From CAZEMR01 sp964513465 (lineage in GTDB: Bacteria > Bacteroidota > Ignavibacteria > Kapaibacteriales > UBA2268), in contig CAZEMR010000027.1 of the NCBI GenBank assembly GCA_964513465.1, positions 1-37,422 of the forward strand: a stretch of DNA of 37,422 nt, given 5' to 3'. Position 1 is the stretch's first letter, and every line of letters begins with the position of its first letter. Below the pieces are notes generated by a model. That model saw nothing but the letters and a program-made list of their open reading frames with translations. It ran no database searches and had not been told where the DNA came from. Below, piece after piece: positions 24,997 to 35,400 of this stretch. Made by a program: the position numbers and the translations under genes.

Positions 24997-26596
24997 ATTT
25001 CAGATCCTTCATTTTCTGCTCTATCTGGCTGATGTATTTGCGCAGGCGGGGATCGCTGCGGCCGAGCCTGAGGAAGTGCTCGTAGTCGGTGCGTGCATGG
25101 CCTGCGTCGCCCATCTCGCGGAAGGCATTGCAGCGGTTGAAGTATGGCCGGGGGTCGGTTGGATTAAGCTCGATTACTTCGCTGAAGTCGCTGATGGCTT
25201 TGTCGGTCCGGCCGGTTTTGAAATAGGAATATCCCCGCCCGAGGAAGGCGTCCGCAAAATTGGGAATGAATTCCAGCGCGCGGGTATAATCGGGGATGGA
25301 TTCGGAGTATTTGCGCAGCTTCTGGTATGCATTGGCGCGGTTATAATAGGCTCGTGGATTGCGTGGAGAAATTTCGATTGACGTAGTAAAATCAATGGCG
25401 GCTTTTTCGAATTCGCCAAGCTTCAGCAGCGCCAGCCCGCGGGTATAATGCGCTTCGGCCAGCTCCGGCTTGAGATCGAGAGCTTTAGTCAGATCGGCTA
25501 TTGCGCCCTTCAGCTTGTTCATTTTCGCATAAGCAATTCCGCGCTGGAAATAAGCGTCGCCCATTTCCGGATCCATTTCGATCGCCTTATTCAAATATGG
25601 GATCGAGGTCTGATACTTCCCCGCCTTTTTGAACGAAACCCCGCGATTGTAATATGACTTGGCATTGGTCTTCGAAATCGATTCGGCGCGGTTGAAGTCG
25701 AGCACTGCCAGGTCGTGCCTGCCCTGCTTCTTATGGGTCAGCTCGCGGTTTTTATACGCAGTGGCAAGCTCGGGGTTCATCTCGATTGCTTTGTTGAAAT
25801 CATCGAGCGCTTCCTCCAGCTTGCCGGCCTTCTGATAGCAGGTGCCTCGGTAGTTATAGGCATTTGCGTTGTTTGGCTCCAGCTCGACTACTTTTGTAAA
25901 ATTCTCGATCGCCGCATCGAATTTGCCCAGCTTCATCAGTGTCAGACCGCGATTGTGAAAGGCATCGGAAAATCCCGGATCGAGCTCGATCGCCTTGTTG
26001 AAATCCGCCAGCGCCTTTTCGTACTGGCCGACCTCCTGAAACGAGAGACCGCGCCCGGAGTATGCTTCGGCGTAGCGGGGCTTGAGGTCGATCGCGCGGG
26101 AATAATCGCGTATGGATTTCTCGAATTTGCAAAGCTCATAATATATAAGCCCGCGATTATAAAAGGCTTCGGAATAATTCGGGTTAATCTCGATTGCCTG
26201 GCTGCAATCATTTATTGCAGTCTCGAAATCGCCCATATTGAAATAAGCATTGGCGCGGTAGTTATATGCACGGGCGTTTGTGGGGTCGAGATCGATCACA
26301 TGCGAAAAATCGAGCATAGCGTCGTTGTTTTTGTGCAGCTTCAAATACGTAAGCCCGCGGAATACCATAGCTTCTGTTAGCTGAGGATTAATCCGGATAG
26401 CTTCGTTGAAATCCTTGAGCGCGCGCTCATAATCCTTTTTTTTGTAATAACAGCGGCCGCGAAGATCGAGGGCTTCGGCGGCCTGCGGGGATATTTCGAG
26501 ATATTTGGTCAGATCGTCGGCGGCCTGCCCGAATCGATTTTTTTTCATATTCGCGCGGGCACTCGAGAGGTAATATTTTGTTTTAAGAAATTTCAT
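24995..26596 (-). CDS. Protein of 15 tandem tetratricopeptide repeats
   Basis: A 533-residue protein made almost entirely of 34-residue TPRs. I count fifteen in register, from about residue 8 to about 520, most ending in [AS]I-[ED]-[LIM]-[NDK]-P and starting with A-[YF]-x-x-R-G. The ninth unit is degenerate (RAESISKTN, no proline). There is no signal peptide or membrane segment, so a cytoplasmic scaffold for protein-protein contacts is likely; TPR proteins have no single function. There is no Shine-Dalgarno before the ATG. It has convergent and divergent neighbours and appears to be monocistronic. Confidence 0.9.
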   Translation of the reverse strand: MKFLKTKYYLSSARANMKKNRFGQAADDLTKYLEISPQAAEALDLRGRCYYKKKDYERALKDFNEAIRINPQLTEAMVFRGLTYLKLHKNNDAMLDFSHVIDLDPTNARAYNYRANAYFNMGDFETAINDCSQAIEINPNYSEAFYNRGLIYYELCKFEKSIRDYSRAIDLKPRYAEAYSGRGLSFQEVGQYEKALADFNKAIELDPGFSDAFHNRGLTLMKLGKFDAAIENFTKVVELEPNNANAYNYRGTCYQKAGKLEEALDDFNKAIEMNPELATAYKNRELTHKKQGRHDLAVLDFNRAESISKTNAKSYYNRGVSFKKAGKYQTSIPYLNKAIEMDPEMGDAYFQRGIAYAKMNKLKGAIADLTKALDLKPELAEAHYTRGLALLKLGEFEKAAIDFTTSIEISPRNPRAYYNRANAYQKLRKYSESIPDYTRALEFIPNFADAFLGRGYSYFKTGRTDKAISDFSEVIELNPTDPRPYFNRCNAFREMGDAGHARTDYEHFLRLGRSDPRLRKYISQIEQKMKDLK

Positions 26597-26714
26597 TTTT
26601 ACGATTAAACCGCCGTTTGACCTAATGTATTGGACAATAATATATTAAAACGAATTCATTTATCCTACATTTGATTTTATTTATTTTAATTATTTTTCAA
26701 TAATTTAATTTTAG

Positions 26715-26750
26715 CAAAAAAAAGCTGTCCACCGGGAAAAGCGGACAGCC
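26715..26750 (-). terminator. Rho-independent terminator of the giant-protein operon
   Basis: On the minus strand the stem GCTGTCC/GGACAGC (26743-26749 with 26724-26730) is followed by eight T. It begins about 30 bp past the stop at 26779. Confidence 0.88.
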
Positions 26751-26778
26751 TCTGATGCCAGTTCCAACTAATCAAGGG

Positions 26779-29700
26779 TTAATTTATTATGACCAATTTT
26801 TCGATTGCGGAATAATTTCCTATGCAAATATTCAGATAATAAGCGCCGGCGGGCAGCCTGCCGATCTGCGGATTGATTGCGTTCATTCCGCGTCTGATGC
26901 CAATTTCGGATTCGAATACGGGGATGCCGAGAGCATTTCTGATCGAGAGCCTGGCATGGCCCGCTTCGGGTGAATCGATTCGCAGAGTGAATCGGCCGTC
27001 CGAGGGATTGGGCGCGATTGATATTGCCGGGCCGCTCTGCGTTGTTTCCATTGCCGAGAGGATATTGCCCGGATTGCCCTGGATTATCCACAGGCCGTCG
27101 CTTGAATATATCAGCTCCTTCGATTGGTTCTGTCCGCTGAGGACGTTTGTCAGCGATTCGACGGTGAAGTCGCGTTCTTCGGCTTTGCGGGCAATCCAGC
27201 AGTGGATTGTCAGGCGGTCGCCGTTTGTGGCGCCTTCGCTTGCGGGGGTGGACTGGTTGTCGCCCCAGATTGTGACTACTGCTCGGCCGCCTTCGTATAT
27301 ACCGCCGCCTATGAGCAGGCCGCTTTCGGTGAATATACCGATTTCGTCGCCTGTCTGCAGCTCCGCGGATTCGAACACCGCCACAGCATTATTGCCGGTA
27401 CCGCGAATGCCGGGCATATAGTGATATTCGCCATCGCCTGTTGCGATTTGGTCGGGTGTGTATTTCCGGCCTGCGCGCGGCGAAATCGTTGCCGAGGGAT
27501 AGGTCAGCGTATCGGCATTGACCAGAATTATTTTGTATCCTTCTGTGGGATTCATTGTGTGAATCTGATCGATTTCGTAGCGCGGATAATAGACCTCGCC
27601 GTCGGAGTTTTTAACGACAAGAATGTTGTCGCCGAGCGTGGCGAGCGCGGTCTCGGTGCGCATCGGCGCCGATGGAAGATATGAAATAATGTACCATAGC
27701 GAGGCCGACATCCCGATCGGATAGTCCGAGGGATTGATGCCAAGCCCGGTCATGGTAAGCACGGCGTTTTCGCGCATAAATATATGATAGCCCTCGGCTA
27801 TGTCCCAGAATTCGATATTGTTCACGTTTTCGGCGGGATAATACACCTCGCCGATGTCGTTTTTCATCAGGTCCATCGCCGATTCGACTCCGGCCATTAA
27901 GTTGACCAGACTGGAATCCACCGGCAGCAGATTCGACGAGATATAGCTCCAGACCGAGCCCTGCAGCGTGATGTCCTGCGTGAGGTGCGTTACCAGCTCC
28001 CTGAGGATGCTGATGCCGTCGTTTGTGAAGTAACGATGTCCGGAAGCGTATTTGACATGCGCGAAGCTTTCTGCGCCGAGCTGGCCATCCCATACTTTAT
28101 ATATATAATTCTCGTTAACCGCGAAGCCGTCTTTCAGGCTGGTACGGCCGTTGTCGCCCCAGACCGTGATCGCGAGGTTTTCGTCCTCGGTCCATACTCC
28201 ATATCCGCCGCAAACGAGCTCGCCGCCGCGATTATAGAATAGTCCTATTGCGTCGCCGGTCAGAATGTCGCGTGTGCCCACAAGCGGGTCGATGCTGTCG
28301 GGCACAATGATAATCGCCGAGCTGCCTGTGCGGCTGGCGAATTCCCATGTGGCCGGCACGCGGTAAACCCCACCTTTGATTCGGAAGGCGGCGGTGGTGT
28401 CGGCTATCGATGGGTTGTCCGAATCGACCACGCGCACGAGGCATTCGGTGGATGATACATCCGGCAGTGTCCATGAATACTGGCCTGCGGTGGCGGCAAC
28501 GGATGAAGCGACGCTGCTCCAGTTATTGCCATTATCAGAGGAGAATTCGATATCGAGATTGATTACATTTATACTCGTCCATTTGATTAATTTTGTGGTC
28601 AGCCGGTCCCATATTGTGCTCGTCGTGGGCTGGGTAATGATAATCCCTTCGCCGGTGATTGTAAACGGAGTGGAATTCATATCATATACTCCGGAATCGG
28701 TCGCATCGGAAATCCGCACAAAGCAATTATCCGACGTTATTTTGGGCACGACCCAGTCGTAGCTGCCGTCGGATGCGGGAGTATTTGAAATAATTGTAAT
28801 CCAGCTTGCGCCGCCATTTGTGCTGTATTCGATTTTGATTTCCTGGGTGCTTGCGCTCGACCATGCGATCTGTTGCGTAGTACCGGCAAACCAGTCTTCG
28901 CCGCCATCGGGCGAGGTCAGCATCAGTCCTGTAATCGTGAATTCGGACTGGCTTAAATCATTGAAGCTGGAATTTTGGGTATCCATTAATTTAATTTTGC
29001 AATGCGATGACGGAGTGGCGGGCACTGTCCATGCAAGGAATCCAGCCGATGCCGGATAAGATTCGCGGATGGTCTGCCATGTGGTGCCGCTGTTGGTCGA
29101 GAGCATGATTTTCAGATTCTGCACGCCTGAGCTGCGCCATGTGATATTATGTACATTGCCGACTAAATATTTCCCGCCGCCATCGGGCGAGGTGAGGTCA
29201 ACTCCGCGGATCTGGAATACGGCATTGCTGGAATCGACCGCGCCATAAATGTCCGATGCTTCGATTTTGATCAAATATTGTCCTGAGGGCTCGCCTGGCA
29301 CTGTCCAGTCATAGTAATTCTGGAGATATGCCGGGAAGTCGGTCGCAATTGATTTCCATGCTGCGCCGGAATTTGTCGAATATGATATATCAATATAATC
29401 GATATTCGAGCTGGTCCATTTAATTTGCTGCTGGCTTGATGCGTCCCATAGCTCGCCGCCATTGGGCGAAGTCAGATCGAGCGCAGCCTCGACGATGCTG
29501 AAGGTGTTGTCGCTTATGTCAGAAATATCCGGATAGTCCTCGTCGGTGGCGCGGATGCGATAAGTCCCTGTTGTAATTCCAGTGGTTTGCCACCAGTATT
29601 GCTCGGTCGAGGCGTCCACTCCGGTGGCAATTGGCTGCCAGCTGGCCGATGATTCGGCTTTATATTCCAATTTCAATGTACTAACGTTGGTATTCTCCCA

Positions 29701-32436
29701 TTCTATGGGATATTGCACTCCGGAGAGAATTCTCTCGCCTCCATTCGGCCGGGTGATTGATACCGAATGATTATTCAGCATTATATCCACCGTTGAATTA
29801 AAGGATTCGTCGGCGGCATCGGTTATTCGCAGCTCCACATCCGCCGTCATATCGGGCACTGGCCACACGAAGCTGCCCGACGAAGCGGTCAGGCTCTCGG
29901 CAATCGCAGTCCACACGCCCGATCCGGAAAGCGAATAATCCAGATCGACCTCGCTGATATTGGACGAGGTCCATGTAATTGTTGCGCTCTCGCCATAGAA
30001 GAATTCCGTATCGGCCGCCGGTGAGGTTATCGCCAGGCTGCCGCTGCGCAGCCCTGTTGCGGTATCGGCCATAGTCGCATCGGAAACGTCGGATATAATC
30101 AGCCGGAAATCGCCGCTTATCGAAGGCACAGTCCAGTTATAAATACCCGACATCGCGTCGTACGATGAAGTAATAGTCTGGGTCTGCGCTCCGGTCTGAT
30201 ACTGAATTTTAATATTAATAATATTCTCGCTTGCCCAGCGTATTTCATACTGGCTGCCGATTTGGAGGGCAGCATTGTCTGCGGGCGAGATTAATTCTAT
30301 TGATTTTGGCAATTCGAGACTAATTTTTGTAATAAATAGATCGCTCTGGCCGGAGTAATTCGGGTCCATGGCTCCTGTAGTTGCCGGGAAATTAGCCGAT
30401 TTTGTGTATCCGGCCAGGTAAACCCCGCTGCCATCAATCCTTACGCCCAGGCCCTGGTCAATATCCGAGCCCCCAATATAAGTCGAATACGAAATATTAC
30501 TCCCGCCCGAACTTATGACGGTGAGGAAGGCATCGCTAAGCCCGCCATTGAACGTGCGATCGTATGCGCCTGTTGTTACCGGGAACAAATCCGAGCCGGT
30601 ATATCCGGTGATATAGGAATTTCCGGAATTATCCGTAATAATATCCTGGCAGACATCATCGCCTTCGCCACCGAGATAAGTCGAATACAAAAGCGATTGG
30701 CCGCCTGATGAAAATCTCGCCAGAAAGCCATCGTATTCGCCCGAGTTATTGAAAGATCTGTCAGGAGCCCCGCTGCTGAGCGGCAGATTCGACGACATTG
30801 TAGCGCCTGCGATATGGATATTGCCGCTGGCGTCGATCTTAAGGCCGCGGCCGAGTTCAATCTGCGAACCGCCGTAAAAAGTAGAGAAAACCAATGAGCT
30901 GGCATCGGAATTTAATTTTGTTATAAATATATCGGCATTGCCATTATGAGTGCGATCATACCCCGAAGCCGTTGTGGGATAGTCGCTTGCGGTAGTGGCC
31001 CCTGCGATTATTACCTCTCCGCTCGAAATATATTCTATGCCGCAGGGGTATTCAATTCCGTCGCTTTCGTTGCCCCCGAGATATGTAGAATAAAGGAGCG
31101 ATTGGCCGTCTGCGGAAATTTTACTTGCAAATACGTCATAGGTGCCATTTTTAACGCGGTCATAGGCATCAGAGGTGGTTGGGAAATTCGCAGAAGAGGT
31201 GAATCCGGTAATATAGGCATTGCCGCTTCCGTCGATATCGATTGAGACGATTTTGTCGCCGACCAGATTATTTGATCTGCCTTCGTTGCCGGTTCCGCCC
31301 AGAAATGTCGAAAATTTCAATGTGTCGCCGGTGCGGTTGAATTTGGTAACAAATGCGTCGTAAGTGCCGCCGCCGTGGGTTCTCTGATAAGCGTCCGTGG
31401 TAGTCGGGAATCCCGTCGAACGCGTAAATCCAGTGACGTAAACACTGCCGGAAGCGTCGACTTTTATGTCGGTCGCGATATCCTCGTGGATACCGCCAAG
31501 ATAAGTCGAGAAAATCAAAGCGGTGCCATTAGAATTCATTTTAGAAAGAAAAACATCGCCACCGCCGTTATAGGTCCGGTCATAAACATTATTTGTAACG
31601 GGATAATCATGCGCCATGGTCTCGCCTGCAAAGAATGCATTACCGTTTCCATCGAGGTCCAGAGCCATCGAATTGACATAATCGGAGCCCTGTCCGCCGA
31701 CAAATGTGGAGTAGACCAATGGGTCGATAATCAGTGGTCGTGTGCGGTCATAATCTCCCGTTGCAAAGCCGACACTGCCGTCGGATTTGACCGAAAAGCG
31801 GCATTCCACGCGCTTGGTGGTGCCATCTATCTTCTGGTATGCAAATAATTTAGAATGATCCATTCCGCCGAACCGTGTGTCCAGCACCAGATCGCCATCG
31901 TTGCTTGTATGGATTGCGTCGGCTCCGTCGAAATTGATGGCCACGTCCGCTGGGTCGCCGCCCGGATGTACGATAATGTCGTATCGCAGACCTTCATTGT
32001 CGAAATATAGCTTAAGATCAATATTATCATATATTTCCAGCAATCGCGAAGAGGAAAACGCTTTTGCGCCTGTTGACCATTTAGCGGGATCATCCCCCAG
32101 AAAATAATTATGTATGCCGGGCAATTCATTTTCCGATTCTACTGCTTCGGGCGTGGAATTGATGAAATTCATCCTGACTACCTGCCCTCGGATATTGTTT
32201 CCATCGATCCGGTAATAGTCATAAACCACACCGGCTTGCGTGATCCATGCATTCATCCCGGGCAGCAAAGCAGCATATTCCACATCCGGATGCCACTGGC
32301 CTTTGTTTTCTATGAATGAATGATTCAGCGTTGCCGGATAGCCTTCGGGTTGAGCTTCGGCTCTGGCAAATGTCTGAAATATCAGTAGCATAGCCGCCGA
32401 CAGAATGAAAAATATTCGTCCATGATTAATTTTCAT
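26779..32436 (-). CDS. Giant secreted SBBP-propeller / Ig-repeat protein with T9SS sorting domain
   Basis: 1885 residues, in order: signal peptide (ending near ARAEAQ); an N-terminal domain at ~38-235 typical of SBBP-repeat proteins (FIENKGQWHPDVEYA; I believe DUF7948); seven SBBP blades at ~238-707, each marked by ST[FY]xGG; seven Ig-like repeats of ~92 residues at ~708-1357 (LTSPNGGELW, IKWTSSN, TVPG type, resembling Ser-Thr-rich/Kre9 domains); a ~430-residue module at 1360-1785 with two WGDN motifs at 1426 and 1724; and a T9SS type A sorting domain at ~1805-1885 (IAPNPSDGRF, PAGAYYLNI, EKLVIIN). It is probably displayed on or released from the surface; a role in adhesion or binding is inference. 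GAGGA precedes the ATG. It follows the 32470 gene by 33 bp. Confidence 0.9.
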   Translation of the reverse strand: MKINHGRIFFILSAAMLLIFQTFARAEAQPEGYPATLNHSFIENKGQWHPDVEYAALLPGMNAWITQAGVVYDYYRIDGNNIRGQVVRMNFINSTPEAVESENELPGIHNYFLGDDPAKWSTGAKAFSSSRLLEIYDNIDLKLYFDNEGLRYDIIVHPGGDPADVAINFDGADAIHTSNDGDLVLDTRFGGMDHSKLFAYQKIDGTTKRVECRFSVKSDGSVGFATGDYDRTRPLIIDPLVYSTFVGGQGSDYVNSMALDLDGNGNAFFAGETMAHDYPVTNNVYDRTYNGGGDVFLSKMNSNGTALIFSTYLGGIHEDIATDIKVDASGSVYVTGFTRSTGFPTTTDAYQRTHGGGTYDAFVTKFNRTGDTLKFSTFLGGTGNEGRSNNLVGDKIVSIDIDGSGNAYITGFTSSANFPTTSDAYDRVKNGTYDVFASKISADGQSLLYSTYLGGNESDGIEYPCGIEYISSGEVIIAGATTASDYPTTASGYDRTHNGNADIFITKLNSDASSLVFSTFYGGSQIELGRGLKIDASGNIHIAGATMSSNLPLSSGAPDRSFNNSGEYDGFLARFSSGGQSLLYSTYLGGEGDDVCQDIITDNSGNSYITGYTGSDLFPVTTGAYDRTFNGGLSDAFLTVISSGGSNISYSTYIGGSDIDQGLGVRIDGSGVYLAGYTKSANFPATTGAMDPNYSGQSDLFITKISLELPKSIELISPADNAALQIGSQYEIRWASENIINIKIQYQTGAQTQTITSSYDAMSGIYNWTVPSISGDFRLIISDVSDATMADTATGLRSGSLAITSPAADTEFFYGESATITWTSSNISEVDLDYSLSGSGVWTAIAESLTASSGSFVWPVPDMTADVELRITDAADESFNSTVDIMLNNHSVSITRPNGGERILSGVQYPIEWENTNVSTLKLEYKAESSASWQPIATGVDASTEQYWWQTTGITTGTYRIRATDEDYPDISDISDNTFSIVEAALDLTSPNGGELWDASSQQQIKWTSSNIDYIDISYSTNSGAAWKSIATDFPAYLQNYYDWTVPGEPSGQYLIKIEASDIYGAVDSSNAVFQIRGVDLTSPDGGGKYLVGNVHNITWRSSGVQNLKIMLSTNSGTTWQTIRESYPASAGFLAWTVPATPSSHCKIKLMDTQNSSFNDLSQSEFTITGLMLTSPDGGEDWFAGTTQQIAWSSASTQEIKIEYSTNGGASWITIISNTPASDGSYDWVVPKITSDNCFVRISDATDSGVYDMNSTPFTITGEGIIITQPTTSTIWDRLTTKLIKWTSINVINLDIEFSSDNGNNWSSVASSVAATAGQYSWTLPDVSSTECLVRVVDSDNPSIADTTAAFRIKGGVYRVPATWEFASRTGSSAIIIVPDSIDPLVGTRDILTGDAIGLFYNRGGELVCGGYGVWTEDENLAITVWGDNGRTSLKDGFAVNENYIYKVWDGQLGAESFAHVKYASGHRYFTNDGISILRELVTHLTQDITLQGSVWSYISSNLLPVDSSLVNLMAGVESAMDLMKNDIGEVYYPAENVNNIEFWDIAEGYHIFMRENAVLTMTGLGINPSDYPIGMSASLWYIISYLPSAPMRTETALATLGDNILVVKNSDGEVYYPRYEIDQIHTMNPTEGYKIILVNADTLTYPSATISPRAGRKYTPDQIATGDGEYHYMPGIRGTGNNAVAVFESAELQTGDEIGIFTESGLLIGGGIYEGGRAVVTIWGDNQSTPASEGATNGDRLTIHCWIARKAEERDFTVESLTNVLSGQNQSKELIYSSDGLWIIQGNPGNILSAMETTQSGPAISIAPNPSDGRFTLRIDSPEAGHARLSIRNALGIPVFESEIGIRRGMNAINPQIGRLPAGAYYLNICIGNYSAIEKLVIIN

Positions 32437-32469
32437 GATGTCCTCTTAAGTATTCTATGTGATTGATTT

Positions 32470-35400
32470 TTAATCATTTATAATAATAAGTCCGGTTTTT
32501 GAATGCTGCCTGTCGTAATATGCCCGCAGGAAGTATATTCCCGGAATATCAATTTTTGCGAAAACCAGCTTTTTCCCTGCGGAATTCATGTACATTTCAT
32601 GCGAAAAATGCTCATTGCCGAGAATATCGAATATGCGGATACTGCATTCGCCTGGTGTCTGAAAATCAAGCTCTATTGCGGCTCCGCCGGGTATCTCCCG
32701 GATTTTTAAATTGAATTGCGAAGCGAATTCGACAACGGAATTTGGCTTTTGAATCACTTCGAAATTTTTAAGGCAATCGGTTTCGTATATAAACCCCGGA
32801 GAAAGCACATCTCCGTCGGGATAAGACTTTGCTGTCACAGATTTTATGTCGACTTCCCTACCGTCGATAATAAGCACAGCGCTGATTGTTTCGCCTTCGG
32901 CTGCGCCGTCTTTTGCGGGTGTAATCGGGTTGTCGCCCCATATCGTTGCAATCGCTTTATTTTTAATAATATTAGCACAACCACACAGGACATCCCCGGC
33001 ATAAAATCTAATCATGTCACCGCTTCGGAGCACATCCCCCGCGAGTATAAAAACAGCGGTTTTTCCGGTCGCCGGCGCATCGCTCATGCAGGGAGCATAT
33101 TCGCCGGAAATAATTTCCGACTGTTCAGGAACCGCCGGATATACTAATGTATCGGGCATTTTTAAAAATAATTGATACCCCTCGCCCGGCTTAAGCGCAT
33201 TTATTTCATCATATTTAAATTCAGGCAGATAAAGGCGTCCTCGCCAATCGACTGCGCATATCAGATTGCCATGCAAAGACTCCAGGGCATCGCCGATACT
33301 CATTGATTTATCAGGCAGATACGGCGCCAGATTGCTACCGGCTTCAAGCGGAATCGCCGCTTTTTCGATCGAATACCCGGTCAGTCGAATCGTATCGGAA
33401 TCGTCAGACCAAAGCCTCAGAGCCCGCATGTGGTCGTATATCGCGGGCCGTTCTGGAAATATTTCGCCAGCTTTCATAAAAGAAATTTTTTCCGAAAAGA
33501 TCGAATCAATTTGAGGATAGAACGGCTCGATCGGCGCTGCAGCAATTTTCCATTTGGATGCGGGCAGATCAATAATTGCACTGTCGAGCGACCCGAATCC
33601 CGCAACCACACTCACAGTATCGGCGACATATACTTCGTACCCCTGATCCATCGCCGCTTTGAGTGGGATCTCGGCTGATCGGGATGCGTCCCATTTGATA
33701 AATCGCAGGCGGTCTCCGTATGCGAAACCATCTTTAATATCAAAGGTTTGCGTATTATCGCCCCAGATCGTCAGAGCTGTATTTTTGCTGCTGTTAAAGT
33801 AAGCATATCCGGCGCATCGGCGCTTTTCGCCATCGAAATAAAATGCCCCAAGCGCATCGCCGCTTCGAAGAGCATATTCATTATCCAATGCCACGCCGAG
33901 GTTGCTTCTTAGCAGGACAATTGTGTTTTCGCCAGTCTGTAGCTGATATTTCCAATTCGCAGGGACTGCGTTTTGTAAGTCCTTTGTTTTCAATTGCGTT
34001 CGATACATAGCAACGCAATTTTTCGACATATCAAAAGCTCTTATCACCAGACTATATTCCCCGGCTGGAATATTGCGGAACTTCGTGCGGAGACTGCTGC
34101 CAAGACGTCCTGCGCCAGCTCCGAAGGGTTGCCCGACATTCTCCCGATCGCCAGGCAGTAAGCGGCAATCGTAAGTGTAGCCCGCGGCGGAATCCATTCG
34201 CCATTCGACCAGTACATCGTCTCCTTCAAATGAATATCTTACTTCTTCGAAATTTTTGGATAGGTTGTGTCTGGCAATATTATTCCTGTAAATATATATA
34301 CTGTCGTCGGTTATAGCCGCCACACCCGGCAACATTTCACCTCCGTAATGGAGCATTTTAACATTTTTGTATTCAGCATTCCGCACGGTATCTATTATTA
34401 TCCATTCGCCATTTTGATATTTTTTCAGACATTTACCATGAACAGAGAATATTTCGGCATCTCCGTCAGAGTCGCTGTCAAATATTTCGACTTTCACGGC
34501 TTTTTCCTCGAATGAAACAATTTCGTCGAAGGAATCTCCTAATAATATCCTTGGGTATGAGTCACTTACGAGGATATCAACTTTGCCGTCTTTGTTATAA
34601 TCATATGGCGACAATGATGAATTTATAATGGATAATGACTTATATACATCATATATTTTGTCTCTATTTATATATACAACAGATTTATTTTGTTCCGTAA
34701 TAAAAAGGTCTTCTATGCCATCAAGATTGATTTCCGAAGAATAAATATTACGATATGGGCCATCCGGAAATTGTGTTTCAACAAGTGTAAACCCATCAGC
34801 GCGGTTTTCGTAAATTGCTACACTGCTGTTATTTACGCGGCTCAGCAATACAACGGCATCCATATCTCCATCGCTGTCGTAATCAATCGCCGAGAGATCG
34901 GTTATGTCTCTCGGTGGCAGATCCGTGGCAGCAAGCCTGCCATACCTGTTCTCGAACATGACAAACCGGCTGGCGCCGTCGCTATCACGGCCCGCAATCA
35001 GAATATCGGCGTCCGTATCGCCATCAAAATCCTCGACGCAAATTGATGCGTCAGACAGCCCAGGTGAATATGCTACAATCTCATATCCCGTTGTATTACT
35101 TAGATATACACGCGTCTCCGGCACACCGGAATTGCTTTCCCCGGCAGCGATTATGTCCGATTTGCCATCGGCATTCAAATCACTTACTCCAATAGCCGCA
35201 TTTTTCAAAAACGGAAGAGACTGATTCTTTGTAAACTGCTTTATCGTAGTGAACTTACGCGGTGTCGCCCATTCACCCCGACCGTTACTATTTATTGAAG
35301 CCACAGTCCACCAATAGCTGCATTCCGGCTCAAGAACAGCGATCCGAAGCATATTCTCGGATGTAGTCGTATCCGGAATTATCTGTTCGAGTTTTTCGTT

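Noticed and set aside
25000..26580. Plus-strand open frames opposite the TPR protein
   Set aside because: They are antisense shadows of the repeated TPR codons; the minus-strand frame gives fifteen in-register TPRs.
24995..26596. A 102-bp tandem DNA repeat array as a mobile or recombining element
   Set aside because: The periodicity comes from the protein repeat; the copies have diverged strongly at DNA level.
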